This document shows positions 1 to 10,640 of a DNA stretch of 64,000 nucleotides, piece by piece (positions within the stretch are counted from its first letter, which is position 1; each line of letters starts with the position of its first letter). This DNA comes from Monoplex corrugatus (Eukaryota > Mollusca > Gastropoda > Littorinimorpha > Ranellidae). Position numbers and translations under genes: made by a program. The notes below the pieces were generated by a model. That model saw nothing but the letters and a program-made list of their open reading frames with translations. It was not told where the DNA came from and searched no databases. Location of the stretch: assembly GCA_030674185.1 (NCBI GenBank), contig JAPXFY010000026.1, positions 50,264,246 through 50,328,245 on the forward strand, read 5' to 3'.

Positions 1-1770
1 CAAAAGAACAATCACCCATGTACAAAAGCTCTACCAATGTGATCTTGAAAACCTAGTAATTACATGAAAGACAATGGTCTGGAGTTATCGAGTGGACAGA
101 CTTATCTTATGCTTTATAAGCCCACCGTTAAATTTCTTGGAGTGTACTTAACTCGAAAGTTGAATTGGAGACACCATATAGAATGTTTAATCACAAAAGC
201 AAACAAAAGACTTAATTTCTTAAAAATGATTAACAGACAGCCCTGGAGCCAAGACACTCAAACTATATTGCACCTAGCGATTTCTTTGGTTCGATCGAAA
301 CTGCTTTATGGACAAGAGGTATATTTTACTGCCTCGAATACACTCTTGAAAAAATTACAGAGTGTAGACAGCAAAGCTATTAAATTGGCTCTCAGTGTGC
401 ACGTTCATACAAACACAATGAAGTCTTATAAAGAAAAGTAACATATTACTGCTTACCGATCAACGTGACTTAGCGGTGACAAAGTATGTTATTAGAGCTC
501 TGGCTGTAAAGAACTCGGTTAAGAATGAGTTACTATAGACCTCGGAGACTGACTATCCTCAAGGAGCTTGAAAGGTGCGTTCTTTTCAACCTGTTCGAAA
601 TTTTGCAGATGTTCTCCAAAGCAAAAATAATGTTGATGTAAATAACATTCCAGTAATGCCACTTATTCCATCCATACCTTCCTGGGAACTTGAAAAAGCT
701 AGCTTTGACATAGACTACATAAATCTCAATAAAACAGAAGAAATAAATATTCTAGTTTCAGAAGTCAAATCTCATTTAACCTCATATTATTTTAATCACT
801 TAAAAATGTTCACAGACGGGTCTGTTTTAGATACAGCTGACAGCGGAGCTGGATTCGTCATTCCTGCCTTAAAGGTTCAAAAATCTTTTTGTATAGGTAA
901 AGGCTTTTCTATTTTTACATCAGAATTGTACGCGATATTGATGGCTCTAAACTATATTAATAGCCTCTCATATCTGCAATATACTATTGTGTGTTGATTC
1001 TAAATCAGTGTTACATAGCTTGAAACAGGCAGAAAATGTAATACAAACTGACATTGTCTTTGAGATCAAACATTAATTTTGATCCATTGTATTTCATCCA
1101 GCGGTGTTGGTATAAATTTTTGCTGGGTTGTCACATTGTGGACTTCATTGGAATGAAGTTTCAGACAAATTAGCAAAAGACAATGCATCTAATAATGCAA
1201 ATACCATAACATTCCATAATTTATGACTATCAGTTCATGAACTTGGTTCTGTGTTAGAACATTCAGTTTATACAGATTTCTCCAGTACCCAAAGCCTGAT
1301 CCCTTACTTCCCTAGACAGATAGCGTCCTTAATATACACACTATGGCATAACTCTTGGAAAACAAAATATTCACAAAATGTATGTATTTGTTCAAAAACA
1401 TTATCAGTCCACCATCTGCTCTTTGAATGTGCTATCTTACTTACGACATAGAGAAATAACAATCTCGATTTTTCATGTACTGACTCTAGAGATATCCTTT
1501 ACAACAAAAATAATGATATTATTTTGGTAGGCCAGCTAATTCTCAGATCCCCTGTTGGCAGATTGTTATGAAGAGTTAATTAATTGTTGTATGTTATTAT
1601 TTGACACTGTTAATTCATTGTTCTGAATTGTTAATTATAATTGTTCCCCTTCTTACATTCAAATTTCCACAACCCCTCCCCATCTGCTACCTTTTTTGTT
1701 GTTGTTGTTGTTGTTGTGTGTGTGTGTGTGTTGTAAAATCACTATTGTGAACAGACATTAAATAAAAGAT
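1..1770 (+). pseudogene. Decayed non-LTR retrotransposon, reverse transcriptase C-terminus plus RNase H (I/Nimb/Jockey-like)
   Basis: Several out-of-frame blocks read together as the 3' half of a LINE. Positions 64-441 give a post-catalytic RT segment (KFLGVYLTRKLNWRHHIE, typical of the thumb region). Positions 575-997 give a linker and an RNase H domain with the FTDGS aspartate and the SELYAI glutamate. A frameshift near 990 moves the next catalytic aspartate (VDSKS) to another frame. Around 1130-1180 the pieces match the GLHWNEVSDKLAK-type end of RNase H. Positions 1251-1451 end in a Cys/His tail (CICSKTLSVHHLLFEC) that is usual after RNase H in these elements. An AATAAA at about 1760 and a (TC)n run close it. 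Multiple stops and frameshifts make it dead. The 5' part, including endonuclease and the RT catalytic core, lies outside the window or is lost. Clade assignment is inferred from the presence of RNase H. Confidence 0.8.
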
Positions 1771-1775
1771 TCCTT

Positions 1776-1826
<51 letters not shown>
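1711..1826. repeat. Simple repeats (GTT)n, (GT)n and (TC)n
   Basis: A GTT run and a short GT run at 1690-1737 are followed by about 46 nt of TC at 1780-1826. They sit at the 3' end of the decayed LINE and probably grew from its tail. Confidence 0.9.
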
Positions 1827-1830
<4 letters not shown>

Positions 1831-2850
1831 CATGGTCAAGGGTTAGATGTAGAAAAATATTGATCTGCATGTTCCATTACCCTCGAAATTTATGTGTTCT
1901 TCTTTTCTCTCTCCTTCTGTCCTCAACAGTGTGATCCTGTCTTCCTCTCTGTATCCAGAATGTATAAATCCATGCTTTGACATGGGACTGTGCTGTATAA
2001 TTGGAATTACTGTTGTTATTGGTCAGTGGCCTTAACAGTGTTAATGATGTATTCTGTATCTCTCTCAACACACAGTCTGCTTTGTGAAAGATGATGTCAT
2101 TTGTGATGTTTTGTTTCTGCCCTTGTTCACATGGGTCTATGGACATAATATGTAAATCTGAATCTCGCTCGCAACACTCACTACTCTCTGAGTCTCTTAC
2201 AGCTTCTTGTGTTATTAAGTTATATAATTCTCTCTCTCTGTCTGTCTCTCTCTCTCTCATTTTGTGAATAAGCTTAAAGGTATTAGTCTTCCTGCTGTCG
2301 CCATCATTTTTTTTTTTTTTTAAAGATGGGGACAGCAGAAAAGCATCCAGGTATCATGACCTGAATAAAGACCGGGCTCCCTTAGAACGTAAGGAGTTAA
2401 GATATGAAAAGCTCAAGGAGGGTTTCTCCTCTATCCAGCTGTCCCCCAGATTCTTGCTACTACGTAAAATCAACTCTCTCTACACATTTTTTTGTTTTTG
2501 TGTGTGGTGTTTTGAAAATGTGAGCAGTATGCTTCGAGATACATTAGATTTCTTATCTGTAAGGCGATTTTATTGTTTGTTAAAGACGTACATGCTAGTG
2601 TCTTGTTATGAAGCAATCATTGTTTGTTCATGGTTGAATGAATTGTTAAAAGTGCTTTCGGTTGACTGATGTGAAAGACAAGTATTATTGGTATTGAAAT
2701 GTTGTGCTTTTTTTCTTGCCAAAATATATATTAAAACAACTTTACAAGTAGTACAATTTCACATTTTGGCTCTGATTTCTTTATACATATTGGCTATGTT
2801 TCTTTGTAGATATTGTTTTGTCATTTATTTTTTTTATTTTTGTCCCGTTT
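1827..2850. other. Gene-free stretch
   Basis: AT-rich unique sequence with a poly-T run near 2308. Short open frames here have no recognisable motif. I see no gene. Confidence 0.6.
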
Positions 2851-3261
2851 TTAACCTCTTGACTGCATCTGATGAACCTGCTCGTCAGTGAAGAGGCTGC
2901 AATGCAGTGTGGCTGACAAACCTCGTCACTGACCCCTGCAATTGGTCTGATGCCAATAATTACCCACATGCTTTGTAAGTGAATAATGAACTCACTGCCA
3001 GAAATTAAGAGTATTTCCCTTCTCATTGTTACACAATACGCCATATTTCTTTGTACTTGAAGTTCACAATATGTTCTCATGGCAACAAAGCGTTGGTTTT
3101 CACGTATGGTAAGTGGTTGCAGAAATACTGGCAGTTTGCATCTCTCTAAAGTAAAAATGGCACTGTAGTGATGCTTTTGTGCGTGTAGGTGTCATCAGCA
3201 GTGCTCCACACAGCATTGGGCCATTGACCTCATTCAGATGGCACAACAGTCAAGGGGTTAA
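2851..3261. mobile_element. TTAA-bounded non-autonomous element (piggyBac-like MITE), 411 bp
   Basis: The left end is TTAACCTCTTGACTG and the right end, reverse-complemented, is TTAACCCCTTGACTG, giving inverted repeats that differ at one of 15 positions. Both ends are TTAA, the target duplicated by piggyBac-type transposases. A second internal inverted repeat lies at about 2875-2935. There is no transposase frame. Assignment to piggyBac is inferred from TTAA plus a CC-starting terminal repeat. Confidence 0.7.
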
Positions 3262-4489
3262 ATCTTGTGTACAGTGTTCTCTGTCTGTCTCTGTGTTTGT
3301 GTCTCTCTCTCCCTTATGCTAACTCAAACAGGATGCACAATATGCAGAATGGATCTTTATCCAGTCTTGGTCATAATTGTATTTATCCCAACAGTGAGTC
3401 ATGACCGCTTTGGGTCCACGACAGCTGAAGTCTCAATCTCACCTGACTCCCCTCTGACCTCAAAATTATAGAACAGAGTTTACCTTTTTTTTTTTAACCC
3501 CAGCACAGGCTTCTAGTCATCCTCACAGAAATCACTTATAAGCTATTATCTTGACCAAACAGCATTACTAACAATGTCAGTCTCCTTGAAGAGGCCACCT
3601 ACAGCCAAGCAAGGCTCGAGTATCATCCCCACCCCTAATTCTCCAACGCCGCCAAAAGTACATGTAAGACCAGTGTAAAAAAATTGTGCACAGCAAGGGA
3701 AAAACAAAACATCCATCCAACTCACCAGCATGAATGGTAAAAGCTCCAGAAAAGATTAAATGCAAAAGTAATGGTACCACACGACATTGCATTTCTATAT
3801 TAAACCATACCTAGAAGTTGAAAAGTGGATCCATATGCTTTTCATTCTCACAAGTACTTAAAACATACACAAATCCAACATAATATATGTATGAAATAAA
3901 ACGGTTTAATTAAGAAACTGAAATATATTCCACAATAAAATCTCTCATCACATGAACCCTCATTATCCACAGTCATTACTCAAATTTTGAATGTAATATG
4001 AATGTAAAAAGTGAATGCAACAACAAGATGGTCAAGCCATTCCAAATATCTTCCATTTTATTCCAAAATTATAGAATATCCAGATTTTGTACTTCTCATG
4101 GTGTGTTGAAGAAGTATTGTAAATGAAACCTGTCATTAAGCAAAGATATTAGTAGACTGTTACAAAGTGAAAATAGATTGTAAATATTGCCAAAAGTTCC
4201 TGAGAAACTGCTGATGGTTTTAAGCACTTCTTGGGTCAGTGTGACCTCTACATCAGTGCTATGACGCCAAATGAAGCATTCAGGGCTCAACAATCCATGT
4301 CTTTGAACTAAATGTGGCAAAGGTCCATCCAGAAACAATTAAGAAAATCTTCCCAACATATTTGATCACACAGACACACATCTTCTCTTCAGATGATATG
4401 AAACAATCTTCCTTTTTTTTCCAGGAAAAAAAAGGATCTTGGTATACACGGACTTTGGTGTTAGCCAATGTTTTTATGTTCAAAACTGA
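3262..4489. other. Gene-free stretch
   Basis: AT-rich sequence without recognisable coding signal, terminal repeats or RNA genes. A 71-80 residue pair of overlapping minus-strand open frames near 3546-4338 shows no family features. Confidence 0.55.
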
Positions 4490-4835
4490 TTAAAGATGTT
4501 GAGGTTGTGTTCGATGGAGTCTTACATACTTTCTCTTACTCTTAGGACTGATTATTGGGTAGGCCTACACGTGTTTTGTGCATTTTTGGCTCTAGAGAAA
4601 TGTGATATGTGGAAGCAATTTTAGGAAGTTTAGGCTCGTTTACACATATGTTTAAGTGTCCTTAGTTGTGTTTAAATTTGTATTTAGGTGTGCTTTTTAA
4701 ATCCCCTGTGTGATAAATTGGATAGAATGGTCAACACCTGCGGCATCTCCTTAAATTTTGTGTCCGAATGCATGGATATGTGTACTTAATTTTCTTTTCC
4801 TTCTTTTTTCCTATTAAAGTATTGTGTATGCTTTG
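4490..4835 (-). repeat. Dispersed repeat C, copy 1 (reverse orientation, partial)
   Basis: Matches the other four copies of this family (9220, 25380, 30325, 39525) on the opposite strand. Shared landmarks are the rise from a TTCTCTTA box, the segment about CATTTTTGGCTCTAGAGAAA, and the stretch around GGTCAACACCTGCGGCATC. Family type is unknown; no coding potential or terminal repeats were found. Confidence 0.7.
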
Positions 4836-5029
4836 AAATGGTTATAGCAGTCAGCTGGGCTGTAACAAAAATAACAATAACAATTGCTCTGCATATTCAC
4901 TTGTTCCATGACTTTGCAAGATGATTAGAGTTAGTTGCCAGTCTCCTTTGTGGCCCAGTTGCTCATTTGTTAAAGCACCATGCTCATAATGTGAGAGCCA
5001 CCCCCCCCTTTTTATTTCTTTTCCTACAG

Positions 5030-5405
5030 CCTTGGACTTGAGATCTGTTATTTCAAGTTCCATCCCATCCTTTAACATGACTGGGTCTGAATGGGTCATG
5101 GAACACATGGACAACACCCCTTTGCTTGATAAAATGACTATGAGTGGCATTGGGAGCTTGAGAAGTGACTGTCCGGAGAGTGGTGAGGCATTGGTGTTCT
5201 GGGTCCGATCCATACCCTCGTGGTGTTTCTTGTTAACTTGTAAACTGAGTGTAAGCTTAATGTTTCATAGGTCCCTCTCCTCCCCATTTCCAGTGCATGG
5301 GGTTTCGCACAGGCTTAGGGAATCTAGCTGACAACTGCTGGCAGATTTGGGGTGGAGCGCATATGGAATTGCTCGAGTTTGATGAATCCTTGAAGAAATC
5401 CTGAA
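5030..5405 (+). repeat. SINE family A, copy 1
   Basis: The tail is diagnostic of this family: a TTTCATAGGTCCCTCTCC segment, then GGGTTTCGCACAGGCTTAG, then CTGCTGGCAGATTTGGGGTG and a GGAATTG box. The tRNA-like head near 5031 is weak. Six further copies lie at 8352, 22690 (reverse), 40455, 47511, 59010 and 59830. Confidence 0.65.
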
Positions 5406-5640
5406 CTTATCCATGTCTATGGCCTACATGACACGCCCTCAACCTCTCCTTTTTCTCCAGTTATTCAATTTGTGTAAAAGATGTTGCATTTCGACAGCTA
5501 TCAAAAGAGATAATTTGGCGGCCTGAGTGAAGGTACACCACACCGTAGACATGGATAGGGTGACCTACTACAATAACATTCAATGGAAAGGAGTAAGAAA
5601 GAGAGAGAGAGAAGAAACATGATTGTGTGAATGATGGATC

Positions 5641-5663
5641 ACACACACACACACACACACACA
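5641..5663. repeat. (AC)n microsatellite
   Basis: About 11 AC units. Confidence 0.95.
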
Positions 5664-6183
5664 AAACCGACCAGTCAAACTGTAACAGAATACCACACAC
5701 ACTATACACTATTTGATGCAGTGCCCAGATCTTTATCCACACCAATACAGAAATCACCTGTTATCAACTGAACAGTACCACAATAATCATCTCTTAACAC
5801 AACATTGTTTACACAACAAATCAAAAATGCCTACATTACCACCACCCCCATGAAATGAATGCAGCAAAATATGTTGTCCAAAATTACAGCAATGAAACAA
5901 ATAACCTCTCCTTCAGATTCGTTGTTGGAAAAAAAGGAACAAAAACAAAAGAATAAACTCACAACAAGAAAAAGTCTTGACGTGCTCAAAGCCAATAGTT
6001 GTAATCAATAGTTGTAGGCTGTAATCTACATCAAAATCACTCCTAGCATTCACAGAAATAGAAATTAGAAACACATGTAAAGAGAATGCAGACGGAACAA
6101 GATGATGTGTTCTTCTTCTGCAGTCTCTCTACAAGGCTTGGAATATAACTAAATGTTGCTTTAGGTCACTAACAACCAGGACA

Positions 6184-6420
6184 GTTGAGTGATCAGATCA
6201 CAAGACTTCCAAATGCAAAGTCTGAGTTTGAACCTGCTCATGTACCACCTGTTCAGCAAAGGTAAGAGATTTTTCTTATCTCCTTGGTCAACATATGTGC
6301 TGACCTGCTAGCGTCTGAATACCCTTCATGTTTATGCATACACAGAACATTAAACACGCATGTTAAAGATCCTGTAAGCCATGTTAGTATTATGGAAATA
6401 TGGAAACACCCAGCATACAC
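6184..6420 (+). repeat. tRNA-derived SINE, family G
   Basis: A B-box-like GAGTTTGAACCTG is followed by the body TCTCCTTGGTCAACATATGT and CCCTTCATGT and ends near GTTAAAGATCCTGTAAG. Related copies are at 45150 (+), 55520 (-), 62880 (+) and 63805 (-). A second tRNA-like head is at 6565-6655. Confidence 0.55.
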
Positions 6421-6839
6421 CACAGTCAAAGATGGAGTATACAGACCGTACAGAAACATAACACCCACAAAGGGTGGGCAAAATAATGTGTATACAATTA
6501 CGCACAAGAAAAAATGTTGCTTGGGACTTACGACCAAAGAAAATGTTTGTTTTCCAACCAATTATTGTTGGAATGGTGGTTGGGTGGATAGAGTGCCTAC
6601 ATAGGAAACAAGAGAAACCAAAGGTCTGGGTTTGACTCCCAGTTGGACAGGTACTTCTTTCTACCCACTCCAAAGGACCTTAGTTGTAGTCTGGATAGTA
6701 CTTTTTTTGGATGACACAATAAAATAAGACATATCAGTCATTTTCTCTAGCACATTGGAACATCAGGAAAGTCTTGCTGATTTTTCCTCTCATAAGTTGG
6801 GTGTACATGTTCTCTGTTGTATTTTGTGAACATAATTGT

Positions 6840-7137
6840 TTGAAAATTTGCACCTGTCTTGTTTTGTATTGGACTGAAAATTTGCACCTGTCTTGTTTTG
6901 TATTGGACTGAAAATTTGCACCTGTCTTGTTTTGTATTGGACTGAAAATTTGCACCTGTCTTGTTTTGTATTGGACTGAAAATTTGCACCTGTCTTGTTT
7001 TGTATAGGACTGAAAATTTGCACCTGTCTTGTATTGGACTGAAAATTTGCACCTGTCTTGTTCTGTATTGGACTGAAAATTTGCACCTGTCTTGTATAGG
7101 ACTGAAAATTTGCACCTGTCTTGTTTTGTACAGAACT
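6840..7137. repeat. Minisatellite, 34-bp unit, 9 copies
   Basis: The unit begins TGAAAATTTGCACCTGTCTT and ends near TATTGGAC. Two units are short by about 5-6 bp (loss of a TGTTT step). Copies are almost identical. It is open in two minus-strand frames, but only because the repeat lacks stops, so I do not call a gene. Confidence 0.95.
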
Positions 7138-8113
7138 ATTGAATACGTGTTCTGATTCTATTTTCATATGTTTCTGGTTACGATAAACCAATGTCATGTG
7201 CACAGCATGTACTCACTATTTGTAGAAGTATTTATTGTAATGAAAGTTTCGCAAAATATACACTCTGAAAATATACACTCACAGGTAAACAAATAATCAC
7301 CATATCAAAACAACAACAACAAAAAAGGAGAGGGAAATGCTAGACTATAGCATTATGCTGTCCCTTAAAGAGTACAACTCGCATTTCACATAAAAAAAAA
7401 AGGTACCGATACCGCTGTAACAAAACCACACACACATTAACAATAACACCAACATGAAAATAAACCAAAAACATGAAAACAAAACAAAATAACAAACAAA
7501 AAGCAAATGCAAAAAAGGACAATCTAAAATGAATACCAAGGGCATATGATAATCACAGGCTCTAAAAAGAATCATAAACTCATTTTCAAAACTGTTATCA
7601 TACTACAACTTATGACATAACAGTTCAGCTTGGTATCAGTTGTACTAGTTATGCCAGAAAGGAGGGACACACACTTACACAAGCAATATGTATAACCACA
7701 CTGTTGTTGATGTAAATTCACCATCATTCTTACCACCACCATATACAAGGCTTTTAATTGTGTGGAAGACTAGTAAGCTTTTCACAAAAGTGAAACTGAT
7801 ACCCTGCCACACTGGATGGTACTATGCCTTTAAGAAAAATCAATACCCACTAGAATACACAGACTATGTAGCAACACAGAGCCTGCGAAGTGTGAGCCAA
7901 ACAACATGAATAATATATATATACATGCACTCAACAACATCGTTCAGAAGGTAGAAAAGAAGATAAAAATCTTTTTTTCTTTCTTTGTTATTGAACTTTT
8001 GATGGTGCTCTGCATAGTTGCTGGACAGATAATAAATAAACAGCTGTGCTCACTGCAAATCTCCAAATACAACAGAATACATCACAGTAGTACTGGACGG
8101 ATTAACAGCTGTT
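7138..8113. other. Gene-free stretch
   Basis: AT-rich, with A-rich runs at 7310-7400. Nothing recognisable. Confidence 0.55.
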
Positions 8114-8258
8114 CTAATCCTTTGACTCCTGCACCCTGTCCACCAGCATGCTGCATTGTCAAACATGCTAGCAAAGCAAAAATTTAACCCTCTAACTCCC
8201 CTATCCTATCCACCAGCTTTTGCAGTTGGAGGACAGGGTGTGAGAGTCGAGGGGTTAA
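8114..8258. mobile_element. TTAA nested foldback element, copy b
   Basis: Outer arm CCTTTGACTCCTGCACCCTG at 8116, internal TTAA at 8184-8187, inner arm, and closing TTAA at 8255-8258 preceded by GAGTCGAGGGG. The left outer TTAA has decayed to CTAA. Same family as copies at 15848, 17085, 29583, 32776, 55323 and 58141. Confidence 0.7.
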
Positions 8259-8351
8259 AACACTTCATATCATGCGTACACACACACAAGATATATGCAC
8301 AGCGATATCCTTATATATCAAAGAAAATTTGCTATATCTCAAAACGTGCCA

Positions 8352-8672
8352 TCACAGATTGGTAGACTCTTTGGATAGAACTGTGAACTCAATATCTCAT
8401 GTCTTGAGTTCAAACCCTGCCCACAATATGAAAGCTGATTTATGACTGCCCATCTTAATCCCCGATCATTCTGGTAGCTTCAGCTTGGTGTTTCGGAGGT
8501 CCTGTTCTCCTTCCAATTTCACAACCTTGCCAGTGCACTGGGTTTTGCACAGGCTCAAGGAGTCTGCTAGACAACAGCAGGCAGATTTGGAAGGAGCACA
8601 TGGGGATTGTCTAAATGCGATGACTAATTCTGAAACAAATACCAGTGTCCTGGTAAAAATGATGAAAACTGA
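8352..8672 (+). repeat. SINE family A, copy 2 (tRNA-derived)
   Basis: The head resembles a tRNA (GATTGGTAGACTCTTTGGAT as A-box region, GAGTTCAAACCC as B box at about 8407). The family body and tail follow, with TGGGTTTTGCACAGGCTCAA and GGCAGATTTGGAAGGAGC. Confidence 0.7.
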
Positions 8673-8734
8673 AGTGACAAGGGTGCATCTCGAAATCAGC
8701 ATGACTTGTCAAGAACATGGCGTCTGCCAGATAA

Positions 8735-9110
8735 CTGCTGGCAGATATGGGTGGAGTGCATACCTATATGACAGATAATTGCTGGCAGATATGGATGAAG
8801 CACATGTCGATATGCCAGACCATTGCTGGCAGATATGGGTGGAGCACATGTTAATATGCCAGACCATTGCTGGCAGATATGGTGGAGCACATGTTAATAT
8901 GCCAGACCATTGCTGGCAGATATGGGTGGAGCACATGTTAATATGCCAGACCATTGCTGGCAGATATGGGTGGAGCATGTATCAATATGCCAATTAATTG
9001 CTGGCAGGTATGGGTGGAACACATACCTTTGTGCTAGATAATTGCTGGCAGATATGGGTGGAACATACCTTTGTGCTAGATAATTGCTGGCAGATATGGG
9101 TGGTGTGCAT
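8735..9110. repeat. Minisatellite of about 45-bp units built from the SINE A tail
   Basis: About eight units with the core TTGCTGGCAGATATGGGTGG followed by AGCACATGTTAATATGCCAG. This core is the tail of SINE family A (ATTGCTGGCAGATTTGGGTG in dispersed copies). The last unit runs straight into the normal SINE tail continuation (ATGGAATTGTTCAAATG). Both strands are open through the array; I reject those frames as genes. Confidence 0.9.
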
Positions 9111-9219
9111 ATCTATGGAATTGTTCAAATGGGATGAATACCTCATCAACAAACTCCATAAGGCCACATATCCACCATTATCCCAGATATGAAAGGAATA
9201 GTATGTTCTTCTGGTTGTT

Positions 9220-9770
9220 CTTTTTCTTTTGTTTCAAGCCCAGTCGGCTGCGTAGAGCTTATATCACGACTACAAGTGTTTCAAAATATGCACAATACTT
9301 CAACAGGAAAAAGAAAAAGAAAATAAAGCACACATATCAATCCATTCGTGCACATTTTTTAAGGATATGCCCCTGGTGTTGACCACTCCGTCCAATTCAT
9401 CATACATGGTATTTAAAAAAACAAACCTGAATACAAATTTAAACATAACTAAGGACACTAAAATTTAAAAACGGGCCTGAATTATCTAAAACAGCTTTCG
9501 CATATCTCATTTCCCTAGAGCCAAAAATGCACTTAACACGTGTACCCAGTTACCAATCCTAAGAGAAAGTAGTAAGACTTTATCGAACACATACAGGTAA
9601 ACAGGCCAGTTAGGCAGAAAATGATAGGAAGAAATGACAGAAAGCAAAGGAACAAGGCAGAAACAAAGACAGTGACAGAAAAGACGAAATTTCTAGCACA
9701 GAATTTCCACAGGATGGGGATACTTTTTATACTGAAAGAGCTCCTGGCATCCCCATGGGAGGAAACAATG
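9220..9770 (+). repeat. Dispersed repeat C, copy 2
   Basis: Full-length copy running from TTTCAAGCCCAGTCGGCTGC through GACCACTCCGTCCAATTC and AGAGCCAAAAATGCACTTAA to CTGAAAGAGCTCCTGGCATC. About 550 bp. No open frame of note. Confidence 0.75.
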
Positions 9771-9902
9771 TCAGGACTTCGGAGTCATTCAAGAACGAGT
9801 TGTTGCATTTGGACAATACGCTCCATACAAATCTCCTGACAATTATCTGGCATGCTCCCAAACCTGTGCAAAACCATATGTGCTGGCAAGGTATTAAAGA
9901 AA

Positions 9903-10146
9903 GACTAGTCACTGTGGTATAGTGGTAAGCGCAATGGACTACTGACTGGAAGTTGTGGGTTCGAACCCCCATCAGTCCCTTCAAAAAAATCATTGTACGA
10001 TTTTTCAACTCCAACTGGCTCCTGCTCAGAGCTGAGCATGCCGTGGTCTCACTGGGAAGACTCCAGACCACACAACTGAGTCTTGTACACTTCATGGATG
10101 TGTCATTGAGGGTGTTGCTCACATCTTCTGATCAACACTGCATCTT
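9903..10146 (+). repeat. SINE family B, copy 1 (tRNA-derived)
   Basis: The head has an A-box-like TGGTATAGTGGTAAGCGCAA and a perfect B box GGTTCGAACCC at 9959-9969. The body ends CATTGAGGGTGTTGCTCACA, followed by an AC-rich tail (10147-10200). The acceptor stem does not pair, so it is a SINE head and not a functional tRNA. Other copies are at 13085 (-), 29380 and 43452. Confidence 0.8.
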
Positions 10147-10542
10147 CACACACACACACACACACACATACACACACACACTCCACACATACACACACAC
10201 CACCTTCACCTTACACACAATGCAGTCACTGAAAAACAAGGTGAAAAAAAGTATTCATATGATAAACAAAATAAAATAACACACATATAAACAAATAATA
10301 CCACACTCCACACTAATATACTCCATGAATCACATTTTACCTTGGACTTTGTAAACAACAACTACCAAACCCCAAAATAAACACTCACACAAAAATAACC
10401 TTTATATGCCGTACTGCCAAATTACTTTAATACTTTTACGATATGTTAAAACCAAGTGGACAATAATCCAACTTAATAAGGAAATCAAGTAAGTGAAAAT
10501 ATCTTACATGTCCCATAAAAGATAACAGTTGTACCACAACTC

Positions 10543-10640
10543 TGAGGTCATAGGGGAGTGATGTGGTAGAGACCTCAACTTTTATTAGGGCTGGCATTAT
10601 GAGGATGGTGCCCAGTTCCCTTCATTATAAGGACAGCGCC
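10543..10640 (+). repeat. Dispersed repeat F fragment
   Basis: A segment with GTGGTAGAGACCTCAACTTT and a GGTGCCCAGTTCCC box. It is shared with 18230-18420 (GTGGTAGAGACCTCAACTTC) and, more weakly, with 40285-40440. It leads directly into the polypyrimidine satellite. Confidence 0.6.

Noticed and set aside
6840..9110. CRISPR-like array (regular repeats at 6840 and 8735)
   Set aside because: Units are contiguous with no unique spacers, and the DNA is animal nuclear.
9905..9980. tRNA gene
   Set aside because: The B box is perfect, but the acceptor stem pairs at only about four of seven positions, and the sequence continues into a repeated SINE body.
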